This document shows positions 18,505 to 26,636 of a stretch of 64,000 bases of DNA, one piece after another. The DNA comes from a virus: IMG/VR virus record IMGVR_UViG_3300032053_000040, positions 1 to 64,000 of that record. One strand, given 5' to 3'. Positions within the stretch are counted from its first letter, which is position 1. The number at the start of each line of letters is the position of its first letter. Position numbers and translations under genes: made by a program. The notes below the pieces were generated by a model. It searched no databases. It was not told the DNA's origin and saw nothing but the letters and a program-made list of their open reading frames with translations.

Positions 18505-19938
18505 ATGAACGAGATTAAAACACCTACGAGAATCGTAGACGAGATCAAATATTATCTTCAGAAGAGACATCCGGGCATCAGGGACTTCTCTGATTATTCG
18601 ATGAACTCCATCCTGACGGAAGCCATTGCCATCCAGGTTTACCTATTGTACAAAGCAATCTACCAGAAGGGGTTAGACCTATCCATAATGACGGCGACAG
18701 GCAAGGCGTTGGATGCGTTGGTGGTAGATCGGCTCCCAGATGGAAGGTATCCTGGAGCCAAGTCAGTCGGTCAGGTAACTTTCAAAAGGGTCGATGGGGC
18801 ACCTACGACGATCAGCATTCCTGCCGGAACAATAGTTGCGAGGGATGCTGATCTTTATGGTCCGGTTTATTTTGTGACGATCGCCTCGTGCCAGCTCTTG
18901 CAGGACGAAACTGAAGTAACAGTGGATGCCCGGGCCCAGGAGGCAGGCGAACGGGGGAACGTCGCCGCCTACACTATTGACCTCATCATGACGCCGATCC
19001 CTGGCCTCCACCAGGTCGAGAACCGACTGCCATTTGACGGCGGAACAGATTTCGAATCTGACGCTGACCTTACGGATCGCTACGTCTACACCGTCTGGCA
19101 GCCCGGCAGGGCTACGGTCGAAACACTCGAGGAGCACATCAAAGCCATAAGCTCGGCAGTCAGGGAAGTCAAGGTGTTCAGTCTGGGGTTCGGAGACGTC
19201 GAGATAGTCGTCGACTCATCAGACGATATAGAGGATCCTCCAGCCGCGATCTGGCAAGCTATCCGGGAGAACCTTGCCGCAGGATGCACCTCCATAGGCG
19301 TAATTGGAGCTCGTCTAGGACCAGATGGAAATCAGTTCGGTCTGGAGGATACAAAAGGCGGGAAGATCTTCATCCGACCTACTGAGACCACAGCGAACAC
19401 CGATGACGTAATACCGATCAGCTACCTTGACATTCTCGGAAGGAACCGTAGCGGGTCGGTTCATGTTCCAGAGAGGACGCCCCGAGGCCTAATCCTGCCT
19501 GTAACTTTGGAAGAGGAGACCGACCTGGCAACTACAATTATAAGCGCCGATTATAGTGATGACAACAAATACGATATCCTGATGGGGCTCGGCGAACCTC
19601 CCTACCTCTACATCATGCCAGAGCTCGTTTATGTGAGCATCTCTTTCAAGGCTAAACTGACGGATACTCCGGAAGAGGACCTCTTGGCGAATGTCGAGCA
19701 ATCGTTGAGGGATTGTCTGAACGCATACGCTATAGGTCTCGATGTGGAGTATTCCGATATAGAGAAGTTCATCCACATCGATTATTCCAGCAGAAGAGAA
19801 TTTGTGGGCCTGGACGAGATCCAGGAGTTCAAGATCACAGTGAAAGGAGCAGAACTTGTCAAGTTCGGCGACAAGTTCGATATAGAGAACGATGAAAAGA
19901 TAGTTGCTGGCGCCATAACACCAGAAGAGGTTGAGTAA
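18505..19938 (+). CDS. baseplate J-like protein
   Basis: 477 residues. The N-terminus has G-L-D-L-S-I-M-T-A-T-G-K-A-L-D-A-L-V-V-D near 55-75, followed by V-T-F-K-R and I-P-A-G-T-I-V-A-R, then G-E-R-G-N-V-A-A, all hallmarks of Baseplate_J (gp6/gpJ) wedge proteins. C-terminal half has a second alpha/beta domain. Forms the wedge ring with the gp25-like protein. Confidence 0.85.
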   Translation: MNEIKTPTRIVDEIKYYLQKRHPGIRDFSDYSMNSILTEAIAIQVYLLYKAIYQKGLDLSIMTATGKALDALVVDRLPDGRYPGAKSVGQVTFKRVDGAPTTISIPAGTIVARDADLYGPVYFVTIASCQLLQDETEVTVDARAQEAGERGNVAAYTIDLIMTPIPGLHQVENRLPFDGGTDFESDADLTDRYVYTVWQPGRATVETLEEHIKAISSAVREVKVFSLGFGDVEIVVDSSDDIEDPPAAIWQAIRENLAAGCTSIGVIGARLGPDGNQFGLEDTKGGKIFIRPTETTANTDDVIPISYLDILGRNRSGSVHVPERTPRGLILPVTLEEETDLATTIISADYSDDNKYDILMGLGEPPYLYIMPELVYVSISFKAKLTDTPEEDLLANVEQSLRDCLNAYAIGLDVEYSDIEKFIHIDYSSRREFVGLDEIQEFKITVKGAELVKFGDKFDIENDEKIVAGAITPEEVE

Positions 19939-19939
19939 C

Positions 19940-20215
19940 ATGGAAGGATTGGACTATCCGACACTTTTAACGGCCGCCCTGGCGGTTGTCGTTGCGTTGG
20001 GGGGCGGAGTTGCCCTTGTCAAGCTCAGGAGCAAGGCAGTAACGTTCATGGAAGAAGCGGCAGAGATCCTACGGGACATGTCGATGCTACTTGTTATGTT
20101 CTCCGCAGCCATGACAGACGACAAGATCACGACGGAGGAATGGAAAGAGATCGGACTAAAGGCGGTCGAAATCAAAGATCATGTAATGACACTCAAAGAA
20201 GATCTCAAAATCTGA
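19940..20215 (+). CDS. small single-span membrane protein (holin-like candidate)
   Basis: 91 residues from ATG 19940 (TTG 19931 alternative). One strong transmembrane segment (TAALAVVVALGGGVALV) near the N-terminus, then an amphipathic helical and acidic/Lys-rich C-terminal domain. Size and topology resemble class III-like holins or LtrA-like small membrane proteins, but archaeal virus lysis systems are poorly known, so the call is tentative. Confidence 0.5.
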   Translation: MEGLDYPTLLTAALAVVVALGGGVALVKLRSKAVTFMEEAAEILRDMSMLLVMFSAAMTDDKITTEEWKEIGLKAVEIKDHVMTLKEDLKI

Positions 20216-20234
20216 CACATGATAGAGAGGGGGT

Positions 20235-20447
20235 ATGCACAGATTCGCACTCATCATAAGTCTGCTGGTCTTTTGCAGTATCATGACCGCAGGAGACGAT
20301 CAGATTGCATTCTGTGATGGAGATGAAACTCACTGGGCACTTCTGGATATCGATGTTGGATTCGGATTTGGATGTTGTAAAATTCCAACTCCAGAAGCTT
20401 TGTTAACCACAAAAATGGTAGAAAATGGTGCTTACGAGTTCAAATGA
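20235..20447 (+). CDS. small secreted protein
   Basis: 70 residues with an N-terminal signal-like segment (MHRFALIISLLVFCSIMTAG), then a short Cys-containing domain (three Cys in the mature part). GAGAGGGGGT precedes the ATG. The Cys residues may form disulfides outside the cell. It overlaps the next gene by ATGA. Role unknown, lysis or envelope effects possible. Confidence 0.55.
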   Translation: MHRFALIISLLVFCSIMTAGDDQIAFCDGDETHWALLDIDVGFGFGCCKIPTPEALLTTKMVENGAYEFK

Positions 20448-20728
20448 ACGACACAATAGGGATATTCATCTCATTCGTAGTCCTGATACTCGGATTCAGC
20501 GTGTTCTACATAATGTGGGATAACTCGTGCAAGAAGTGGCTCGAAACGGCGAAGGCACGGTGGGAGTGCTGGCGACGGCTTCATGGTTGGATGGATAAGA
20601 CCGAAGACCTGCTTGACGAGATGGTTGACGATCCGAAAGAGGTTGCGCTTTTCGAGGAAGTTAGGCGAGCACGATGTGAGTTTGATAAATCCCAAGAACA
20701 CCTTAAAAAACATTTAAAGGAGAAATGA
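20444..20728 (+). CDS. small membrane-anchored helical protein
   Basis: 94 residues: an N-terminal transmembrane segment (IGIFISFVVLILGFSVFYIMW), then a Trp-rich amphipathic and coiled-coil-like domain (to the cytoplasm or outside). The N-in spanin/holin-like layout is notable beside two other small membrane proteins, but no family is recognised. Confidence 0.55.
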   Translation: MNDTIGIFISFVVLILGFSVFYIMWDNSCKKWLETAKARWECWRRLHGWMDKTEDLLDEMVDDPKEVALFEEVRRARCEFDKSQEHLKKHLKEK

Positions 20729-20732
20729 TTTT

Positions 20733-21470
20733 ATGGACGGCAATGGCGGAAGTGATTATAGGACGATTAGATTGTTTGTAGTCGCCCTCGTAGTTTTTGC
20801 CATACTACTTGGAGGGGGACTTTGGGTAATGGGCTATTTAGGTTATGCAAACGTTCTCAAAGAATCCTTTTCTGGATATGGTACAGTCGATATAGAGCAT
20901 TATACGGGAAACACGATGGACAGAGCATCTATTGAGAATGCAAATTTGACTTACGAGGCACATAGGGTCTGGGGGGTAGACGATGATAAAGAAGAATTCG
21001 TAGGTTATGTCGAGATAAGTGGCGCACGTGGTGGCAGCAAGTTCAAGAATCGATACGAAGTCAGGTCTCGAGGCGCTGGATATGCTCATTATTACGGTGC
21101 GTTCAATATTAGCGGCGAGTTCTCGGGCAGTGCTGAAATAACGGTGATCACAGGATCCGAAAACAATCCAGCGAGCATAAACAGCCTCTTCTTGATGGAT
21201 AGCAAACGAGGAAACGCAACTTTCACCGGCCGTGTTTATAAGTATCAAAACGGAAAACCAGCGACAGAATCTGAGACAGAACTTGTAGGAAAGTTTGCAC
21301 TTGAAAGCTATCTAAACGTCACAGAATCTCCCAAAACGCCGGACGATTGGCTAGGGTTCTGTGCAGAAGTAAACGCGGGCCTGCCTGATGGCCTCATGAT
21401 ACTGCCTGCTGGCACGACGCTAGAGGAAGGTAAAATAGCACTCGACAAAGCCAAGAAAGGCGCGGGGTGA
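20733..21470 (+). CDS. membrane-anchored beta-domain protein
   Basis: 245 residues. Start follows AAAGGAGAAATG. Transmembrane helix at residues 12-34 (LFVVALVVFAILLGGGLWVM), then a beta-rich domain with I-S-G and G-x-G turns and several Asn-x-Thr/Ser sites, which could be N-glycosylated in archaea outside the cell. The exposed domain and Gly/Asn content suggest an envelope or virion surface role. It closes the membrane-protein cluster after the tail genes. Confidence 0.6.
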   Translation: MDGNGGSDYRTIRLFVVALVVFAILLGGGLWVMGYLGYANVLKESFSGYGTVDIEHYTGNTMDRASIENANLTYEAHRVWGVDDDKEEFVGYVEISGARGGSKFKNRYEVRSRGAGYAHYYGAFNISGEFSGSAEITVITGSENNPASINSLFLMDSKRGNATFTGRVYKYQNGKPATESETELVGKFALESYLNVTESPKTPDDWLGFCAEVNAGLPDGLMILPAGTTLEEGKIALDKAKKGAG

Positions 21471-21475
21471 GGTGA

Positions 21476-21889
21476 TTGAAGTTTGGGAAGATCGATATAG
21501 GCTCGACGGAAGCAATCAGCGACTACTTCCAGAAGAACTATCCCAGGACAAGCCAGATCCTCGGCTCCTTCCGACTGTTCAATTCAAAAGAGATCGCCGC
21601 ACTCCTCAAAATCCTCCAGCCAGGCCTCCAGGTAACTTTGCATGCCTTCCGAGGCCTCCATGCGCCCGGGAACGCTTACTCTTTTCCCAGGTACATTAGG
21701 GTCGAGAGAGACGGCGAGCTCTTTCGCGTAACCAGAGAGAAGGCCGTGAAAGAGAGGACACCTGTATCAATACCGGCTCAAGACGTGGCTGAAATCTATC
21801 TCGACACGGCAGAACTCGGGTTCATGTTTGCAGAGATGGAAATGAACGTCTCTCGCAAGTGGCCTCCACCGGACAGGTTCCAGATTTGA
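21476..21889 (+). CDS. hypothetical protein
   Basis: 137 residues; TTG start with GAGGTGA immediately upstream. Mixed alpha/beta, begins KFGKIDIGSTEAISDYFQK. No membrane segment and no recognised motif. The basic middle (R-V-E-R-D-G-E-L-F-R-V-T-R-E-K) may contact nucleic acid, which is only a guess. Last but one gene of the late-type operon. Confidence 0.65.
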   Translation: MKFGKIDIGSTEAISDYFQKNYPRTSQILGSFRLFNSKEIAALLKILQPGLQVTLHAFRGLHAPGNAYSFPRYIRVERDGELFRVTREKAVKERTPVSIPAQDVAEIYLDTAELGFMFAEMEMNVSRKWPPPDRFQI

Positions 21890-21896
21890 TCTCAAG

Positions 21897-22103
21897 ATGA
21901 GCGTAGCTCAAGACAAGATCCTGGAAGCGCTGTCCACGGATCCGGACGGTGCTCTATCGATCCTGGCAGTAGCTCACATGCTCGCTATAGACGAGAGGAC
22001 GACGGAAAACGCCATCCAATCGTTGAAGAGACACAAACTAATTGATAGACGTGTTGGCAGGGGCCCCCGAGGGGTTCCTGTGTTTCTTTACTGGCGGTGT
22101 TAA
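21897..22103 (+). CDS. small winged-helix DNA-binding protein
   Basis: 68 residues. A helix-turn-helix (LSILAVAHMLAIDERTTENA) is followed by a recognition helix IQSLKRHKLIDRR and a wing (RGPRGVPVFLYW). Typical of small archaeal winged-helix regulators. It ends just before an intrinsic terminator, so it may be the last gene of the tail operon and might regulate it. Confidence 0.7.
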   Translation: MSVAQDKILEALSTDPDGALSILAVAHMLAIDERTTENAIQSLKRHKLIDRRVGRGPRGVPVFLYWRC

Positions 22104-22105
22104 AA

Positions 22106-22141
22106 TTGAACGTATACCCTCAAAACGTTCAACCTTTTTTT
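22106..22141 (+). terminator. hairpin terminator after the tail operon
   Basis: TTGAACG (22106-22112) pairs with CGTTCAA (22126-22132) across a 13-nt loop, followed by seven T (22135-22141). It ends the long rightward operon. Confidence 0.75.
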
Positions 22142-22198
22142 GATCTGAGATATCTTAAAATATCAGATATATCCATGTAAATCCTTGAGGGATTTTGG

Positions 22199-22558
22199 TT
22201 GATAGAGGAAAAGGATCACATCAGAATGTCCAGGCGGAAAAGCATTATGGTAATGTCTCCTCTTCTAGTTCTTATGATATCAGGCGCTTTCGAGACCGAA
22301 TCCGGGGGAGCTGGTCAAGTCACTCCGCTAAACGCTGCCATGCGAAACAGCTCGGTTGATATCACACGGTCATCAACCGTCGATATCAGCGCCGAACTCA
22401 GCAGGACACGTGCTCTGCTCGAAGCGGTTATTGACGTCTTGAAGGTAAAAGGCATATTGAGGACAACCGACATCGTATCCGCCGTCGAGATAGTGAACTC
22501 AATGGGATTATGCGAACCTCTCAAAAGAGAAGCGGCGCTTATCGATTATTTAGAATGA
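22199..22558 (+). CDS. hypothetical protein with N-terminal hydrophobic segment
   Basis: 119 residues from TTG 22199, 8 nt after GAGGG; ATG 22226 is an alternative. A short hydrophobic stretch (SIMVMSPLLVLMISGAF) is followed by a Ser/Thr-rich segment and a helical C-terminal domain with a Cys. The segment could be a membrane anchor. Stands alone between a terminator and the regulator pair. Confidence 0.5.
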   Translation: MIEEKDHIRMSRRKSIMVMSPLLVLMISGAFETESGGAGQVTPLNAAMRNSSVDITRSSTVDISAELSRTRALLEAVIDVLKVKGILRTTDIVSAVEIVNSMGLCEPLKREAALIDYLE

Positions 22559-22569
22559 GCGGGGAAAAA

Positions 22570-22577
22570 TATAAATA
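22570..22577 (+). promoter_or_regulatory. TATA box of the RHH regulator gene
   Basis: TATAAATA preceded by an A-run (GGGGAAAAA). The expected transcript start (~25 bp on) falls within a few bases of ATG 22601, implying a leaderless mRNA. Confidence 0.65.
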
Positions 22578-22600
22578 CCAATCATGCTTAACTTAATAGG

Positions 22601-22747
22601 ATGAAAAAAAGGGATATGGACCAAATAAGCGTAACCGTGAACCGGGGGTTGCTGCGTTATTTGGACGCCGCGATCCTGGAAGGGACATTCGAAAACCGTA
22701 GCCATGCGGTCAGAATGGCGATAAGAAGAATGAAAGAAAATGCCTGA
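22601..22747 (+). CDS. ribbon-helix-helix regulator (CopG/MetJ-like)
   Basis: 48 residues, the minimum size of an RHH dimer subunit. Strand DQISVTVN, then helix RGLLRYLDAAILEG and the F-x-N-R-S-H-A-V-R-M-A-I-R-R-M helix-turn pattern characteristic of RHH repressors. It starts without a Shine-Dalgarno behind a good TATA box and overlaps the next gene. Probable viral transcription regulator. Confidence 0.8.
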   Translation: MKKRDMDQISVTVNRGLLRYLDAAILEGTFENRSHAVRMAIRRMKENA

Positions 22748-23222
22748 CCCCGCAACGGGCCAGGACGGAGACGAAAATATGCAAGAAGACCTTGCACCTA
22801 ATGATATAAATAACTTTGCCGAGCAAAGTATTGACCTGGTAGCCAGATTAAACCAGGCGCTTGATAGGACAGAGGAGCTGGAATTGCATATCGAAGAGCT
22901 GAAGATCCAGCTCGACGACATGCAGAAGCTTCGCGAAAAAGACCAGCGATGCGAAGCCGAAGCGCGACGGGAGATGTGGCATCTTCTCAGGTCATCTTTA
23001 CCTCAAAAATCTGACCAGGATAATACCTATTCTGAAGCTCTTCTTCTCATGCTGGCCGGATCCGGCGGAAAGATATACTATTCACAAGCCAAGAAGCTTC
23101 TAGGAATGAAAGATTCAAACTTCTCGCGTTTAGTCTCCTCACTGAGCAACAAAGTAATCCTACGAAGGATGCCTCATGACAAGCGCCAAAAGATCATCCA
23201 GCTCAGGAGTGAGGAGCAATAA
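22740..23222 (+). CDS. coiled-coil winged-helix protein
   Basis: 160 residues, overlapping the RHH stop by 8 nt. Acidic N-terminus, then a long coiled coil (about 30-85; leucine heptads such as LNQALDRTEELELHIEELK), then a C-terminal winged helix with K-I-Y-Y-S-Q-A-K-K-L-L-G-M-K-D-S-N-F-S-R. The pairing with the RHH gene suggests a two-gene regulatory operon. Confidence 0.7.
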   Translation: MPDPATGQDGDENMQEDLAPNDINNFAEQSIDLVARLNQALDRTEELELHIEELKIQLDDMQKLREKDQRCEAEARREMWHLLRSSLPQKSDQDNTYSEALLLMLAGSGGKIYYSQAKKLLGMKDSNFSRLVSSLSNKVILRRMPHDKRQKIIQLRSEEQ

Positions 23223-23458
23223 CGATTGTTACCAATACTTGCAGAACTATGATAACTAATTTGTAAATAAATAGCGGCAAAACAAAAACCTGGAAATCCC
23301 CAAAAAAAGAGAAAAAACACGTTGAATTTACGTGTTTTATATATATGTATTATTTTGGAATAGGAATAGAAAGTAAATAAGAAAAAAGAAAAGAGACTAA
23401 ACTGGTAACCTTCAAAATACTTATCATACTTGCGAAACTATTTTCTCCCTCCAAAAAG

Positions 23459-23466
23459 TATAAATA
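23459..23466 (+). promoter_or_regulatory. TATA box for the 23.5-kb RNA
   Basis: TATAAATA after CCAAAAAG. A start ~25 bp downstream (about 23485) fits the beginning of the folded segment. Confidence 0.6.
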
Positions 23467-23482
23467 TCCCTAATCCACAAAT

Positions 23483-23686
23483 AGTATCTTCATGATACTA
23501 AAGTCTGGTGTCTGGGAAGATCCTATCAGGGTTGCCACCATAACCAGAAGGATCAGGTTTGACGGCCAGAAAAGGCTATCAGACTTTAGTTTCCGAAGGC
23601 GCTCAACCAGAACCCGATAACTTGGTATCCCGGCTCCCCCAAGGCACGGCCCAAAAACCAGGTGTCCGGGTCAAATGTCTTTTTTC
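23483..23686 (+). ncRNA. structured non-coding RNA candidate
   Basis: A small hairpin (AGTATC 23483-23488 / GATACT 23494-23499) overlaps the start of P1: ACTAAAGTCTG (23497-23507) pairs perfectly with CAGACTTTAGT (23580-23590), extended inward by wobble pairs. Inside are P2 (GATCC 23519-23523 / GGATC 23550-23554, and GGTT 23530-23533 / AACC 23542-23545) and P3 (GCC 23565-23567 / GGC 23574-23576). A second domain has CTTGG (23621) / CCAAG (23639) or CCCGG (23629) / CCGGG (23666), then a T-run near 23680-23685. The three-way-junction layout, TATA box and T-run support an independent RNA. Confidence 0.55.
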
Positions 23687-23772
23687 GGTTCTAATAGAAT
23701 CCTCAGCCACATTTTTACCCCCCCCATTATATATCACAAAACCAGTAACACTCACAATCACGAGCCTCACAC

Positions 23773-23795
23773 GCAGCACCTACCAATACCGATTT
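23773..23795 (+). repeat. direct repeat, copy 1
   Basis: GCAGC(A)CCTACCAATA(C)CGATTT; 21 of 23 positions match copy 2 at 23954-23976. Confidence 0.75.
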
Positions 23796-23953
23796 CAAGC
23801 CATTCCTATATACTATGGCGCGTTTTAAATACTCCCCACCAAAAATAATATGCCAATAATAACACACTCCCAAACAATCATAACACTTAACATTTTGAGA
23901 TTAACACAAGACTATCTACCACATAAAATAAACAAACACTAACCCAAATTTTA

Positions 23954-23976
23954 GCAGCGCCTACCAATAGCGATTT
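23954..23976 (+). repeat. direct repeat, copy 2
   Basis: GCAGC(G)CCTACCAATA(G)CGATTT, the partner of the copy 181 bp upstream. May be a binding site or iteron. Confidence 0.75.
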
Positions 23977-24196
23977 TTGTAAAGACCATTTTTCAAAAAT
24001 TTTTACATAATCACAATAAATAAAGTAAATCCCACCGCTAAAAAATATTATATCAAAACTAATTAAACAAGTTTACAGATGATGAAAAGCCCCCGTCCCC
24101 CGTATCATCTGATTTTAATTTTAAATGTTGCAAGATATCAGTTACTTTTAAATAGCCGTTATGCTCTAGGTTTAGGTTATCCAGAGGTCGAAAATA

Positions 24197-25486
24197 ATGA
24201 AGGTCCCGGTATCTGATGTTTACGTTCCAGCATCTAGGCGAGCTCTTGATCTGGAGAAGGTAAAGGAGATTGCTGATAGCATCCGCGAGATAGGTTTGCT
24301 CTATCCTATTACTATTGTTAAAAACGATATTCCTGATGCCAAAGAACCCTGGAGACTTGTCGCCGGCAGGCACCGCCTGGAAGCAGCCAGGACGGAGCTT
24401 AAACAGGACGAGATCGAGGCCACCGTAATTGATCTCGACATGCTGCATCAGGAGTTGGCTCAGATAGATGAGAACCTCATGCGTGCCAGATTACATTTCA
24501 TCGATGAAGGCGAAGCCCTAGCCCGCCGAAAAATCATTTGGGGGATACTATATCCCGAGACAAAGGTCGGCGGAGACAGACGCAGCCAGGAGTATATATC
24601 AAAATCAAAACGAAATGATTTCAAGCAGAAAGGATTCGCTCAGGATGCGGCTGCCAAACGTCACGTAACCCCCAGGACTATCCATCAGGAAGTCCAGATA
24701 GCGACACGGCTCGCGGGACCTGTTAAAGATCTGGTGAAGAAAGAGGATATGCAAAAGGCGGAAGTTCTTCGACTGACCAGGTCCCCTCCAGACGAGCAGA
24801 TGAAACTTGCCAAGATGATCGAAGCCGGCGAGGCCAAGACCGTCCGAGAGGCTGAGAAGTTACTCTACAAAGAGAAGACGATCCAACGAGGTAGGAAGGC
24901 CAAGGTCCAGCTCGATGCCTTGTTTGAGGTAGGCGACTATGAGGAGCTCATGGGTCTCATGACCGAGGGCAGTATCTCGGCGATAGTGTCCCATATCCCG
25001 CCAGGAATCGATCTGGAGGCCTTCCTCAAGCACTCTATCAGGGTGCTTGGCCCAGAGGGACAGATGGCACTCCAAACCACGCCAGGAGGTCTGAGACAAA
25101 TCCTGGCCCATATCCCAGAGGATCTAAACTATGTCTGGACGATTGCAAACCTACTCAGCCATACCACCGACAAACCCGACGAGATCAGGTCGAGTTGGTT
25201 GCCAGTCGTCCTGCTGGCCAAGAATGGGATACGCCAGGGAGGTTCGGATGTTATCGTGCGGAGCAGCGAGAACCTCAAGTCTACAGAAGATTGCGCGGTT
25301 CAAATAATCAATCGCGTCAGCAAACCGGGTGATATAGTCCTGGACCCCTTCTTAGGAGAGCACATCATGTCTTTGATGGCCGCGCACATAGGTCGAAAGT
25401 TTAGGGCTATATCCAAAGACCAGGAATCAGTCGACCTTGCAAAAGGACGTCTGGAGGCTCTCCAGGGAGTCCTCTTCCAGATCTAA
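24197..25486 (+). CDS. ParB-like nuclease-fold / degenerate DNA methyltransferase-like fusion
   Basis: 429 residues. N-terminal ParB/Srx domain: start V-S-D-V-Y-V-P-A, then L-E-K-V-K-E-I-A-D-S-I and L-V-A-G-R-H-R-L-E-A-A (about 55-65), the phosphate-binding box. A helix-turn-helix-like region follows (about 150-200). C-terminal ~190 residues look like an N4/N6 methyltransferase: G-D-I-V-L-D-P-F-L-G near 380 matches the D-P-F-x-G-S-G-T motif, but GSGT is replaced by GEHIM and the D-P-P-Y motif by S-H-I-P-P. Probably a DNA-binding protein that lost methylation. Confidence 0.75.
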   Translation: MKVPVSDVYVPASRRALDLEKVKEIADSIREIGLLYPITIVKNDIPDAKEPWRLVAGRHRLEAARTELKQDEIEATVIDLDMLHQELAQIDENLMRARLHFIDEGEALARRKIIWGILYPETKVGGDRRSQEYISKSKRNDFKQKGFAQDAAAKRHVTPRTIHQEVQIATRLAGPVKDLVKKEDMQKAEVLRLTRSPPDEQMKLAKMIEAGEAKTVREAEKLLYKEKTIQRGRKAKVQLDALFEVGDYEELMGLMTEGSISAIVSHIPPGIDLEAFLKHSIRVLGPEGQMALQTTPGGLRQILAHIPEDLNYVWTIANLLSHTTDKPDEIRSSWLPVVLLAKNGIRQGGSDVIVRSSENLKSTEDCAVQIINRVSKPGDIVLDPFLGEHIMSLMAAHIGRKFRAISKDQESVDLAKGRLEALQGVLFQI

Positions 25487-25518
25487 TCTCTTTTCTATCG
25501 TTTTTTATAGGGCAAAAG

Positions 25519-25527
25519 TTTATATAA
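25519..25527 (+). promoter_or_regulatory. TATA box for the 25550 operon
   Basis: TTTATATAA centred ~27 bp before ATG 25550, so the transcript is likely leaderless. A T-rich stretch (25487-25507) just upstream may end the previous transcript. Confidence 0.65.
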
Positions 25528-25549
25528 CATTTTATGATATCTATAGTTC

Positions 25550-26155
25550 ATGCGAGAGCTTGAGCTACATGGTGATATCGAAACTATTTTTTCAGAGGTA
25601 AAAGAACAGCTTGCGGCCGAACTAAACCAGCCGGTGGATACCTTGAAGGCCGTGGGCCTGCGTTTCGTACTTTACGACGAAGAACTTGACCAGGTGTACG
25701 AACGACAGGCTTCTTCTGCTGATTTCAATATGCGGAAGTTAATTCCGGCGATAACGGACGAGCTGGGACTGAGCCAGGCCTGGAACGTAGTCGTCAAAAC
25801 GATGGCCGCAGTAACTTCGATCCTCGAACGGGATAACCTCGCCCACCACGATTCTATCTGGTTTGTTGATAACTACCTGGAGGAGGGCCTGGAGGGACTG
25901 AAGCTGGCGCTGGTCTTCGAAATCCTTGACGTCTTTCCAGAAGACGAGCTGGAGGAAATCAAACGGGAGGTCCAGGAGCAGATCAAAACCCTCATCGATG
26001 CCTATCTCACGACTCAGAAGCCGCAACCAATGAGAGACCTGGTTAGGCTGGCGTCCAGGACGATTCAGGTTCACATCTACCAGAAGGGTGATGAGGTGAT
26101 GGAGAAATTGATCGAGGAGATGAAGGTGGGATCAAATGCGACTGAAATTCTCTGA
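25550..26155 (+). CDS. hypothetical acidic helical protein
   Basis: 201 residues, almost all helix, strongly acidic (for example PEDELEEIKREVQEQ). No signal, membrane segment or known motif. First gene of an operon behind a strong TATA box, so probably an early gene. Overlaps the next gene by 20 nt. Confidence 0.7.
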   Translation: MRELELHGDIETIFSEVKEQLAAELNQPVDTLKAVGLRFVLYDEELDQVYERQASSADFNMRKLIPAITDELGLSQAWNVVVKTMAAVTSILERDNLAHHDSIWFVDNYLEEGLEGLKLALVFEILDVFPEDELEEIKREVQEQIKTLIDAYLTTQKPQPMRDLVRLASRTIQVHIYQKGDEVMEKLIEEMKVGSNATEIL

Positions 26156-26507
26156 CCCCCGGGTCCAGGCAGCTCTGGACGAGATGGAGAAATCGCAGGG
26201 CAAATTCAGATCGGAGATGACCCAGATTCTGAAACGACTAGAAGATCTGCGAAAGATCCGTTGTGGAATCGATATCCTGCCGGAAGGCGATTTTTGGGAA
26301 GGCAGGCCGCTCGAACCAGAACCCGAACCAACTCTGGAAGATCCTTATACAGAAGTCTGGGGTATTGTAGGCGTGATAGGCCTAAGTGATGTCGAACTGC
26401 TAGGCTTTCCCGCGTTAACCGAAGCACTACGTAAGTTCGAGGGTAAAGAGGTACGGATAGAGATAACGAGCAAAGAGTTTATTGATGAGATTCTGGAGGA
26501 TTGGTGA
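26136..26507 (+). CDS. hypothetical protein
   Basis: 123 residues, GTGGGATCAA upstream of ATG 26136. Helical Lys/Glu-rich N-terminus, Pro/Glu linker (EPEPEP), then a small alpha/beta domain with WGIVGVIGLSDVEL. Translationally coupled to its neighbour. No family recognised. Confidence 0.65.
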   Translation: MRLKFSDPRVQAALDEMEKSQGKFRSEMTQILKRLEDLRKIRCGIDILPEGDFWEGRPLEPEPEPTLEDPYTEVWGIVGVIGLSDVELLGFPALTEALRKFEGKEVRIEITSKEFIDEILEDW

Positions 26508-26510
26508 AAT

Positions 26511-26636
26511 ATGAAACTAGAACCTGTAGACCCTCTAGCCGGATGTTCGAACGACTGTGATGATCTTGCGAGAGCGAAGAGGATCGCAAGGGCAATGGCT
26601 GCCAGGAAGGAGATTGAGAGAGACATCCATGAGTAA
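26511..26636 (+). CDS. small protein with Cys pair
   Basis: 41 residues: C-S-N-D-C near residue 12-16 and a basic helix (DLARAKRIARAMAARKEIERD). The stop overlaps the next start (ATGAGTAA). Short but in register with the operon; a regulatory or partner peptide is possible. Confidence 0.5.
   Translation: MKLEPVDPLAGCSNDCDDLARAKRIARAMAARKEIERDIHE

Larger units (their letters stand above)
23223..24196 (+). other. 974-bp AT-rich gap between regulators and the ParB-like gene
   Basis: No convincing coding region. It contains, in order: A-rich runs and an inverted ACACGTTGAATTTACGTGTT-like element (23317-23337); the TATA box at 23459-23466 and the structured RNA described separately; two 23-bp direct repeats 181 bp apart; and a hairpin with arms CAGATGAT (24076-24083) and ATCATCTG (24104-24111) around a C-rich loop, followed by T-rich DNA. 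It also holds the ParB-gene promoter TTTTAAATAG near 24146. Such a gap beside replication and regulator genes could be an origin or control region. Confidence 0.7.

Noticed and set aside
21472-21699. 75-residue frame at the start of the 21476 gene
   Set aside because: It is the alternative frame of the 137-residue gene, which has a proper GAGGTGA site and better composition.
23559-23828. 89-residue frame in the regulatory gap
   Set aside because: It crosses both arms of the structured RNA, a C-run and AT-rich DNA, and has no ribosome-binding site.
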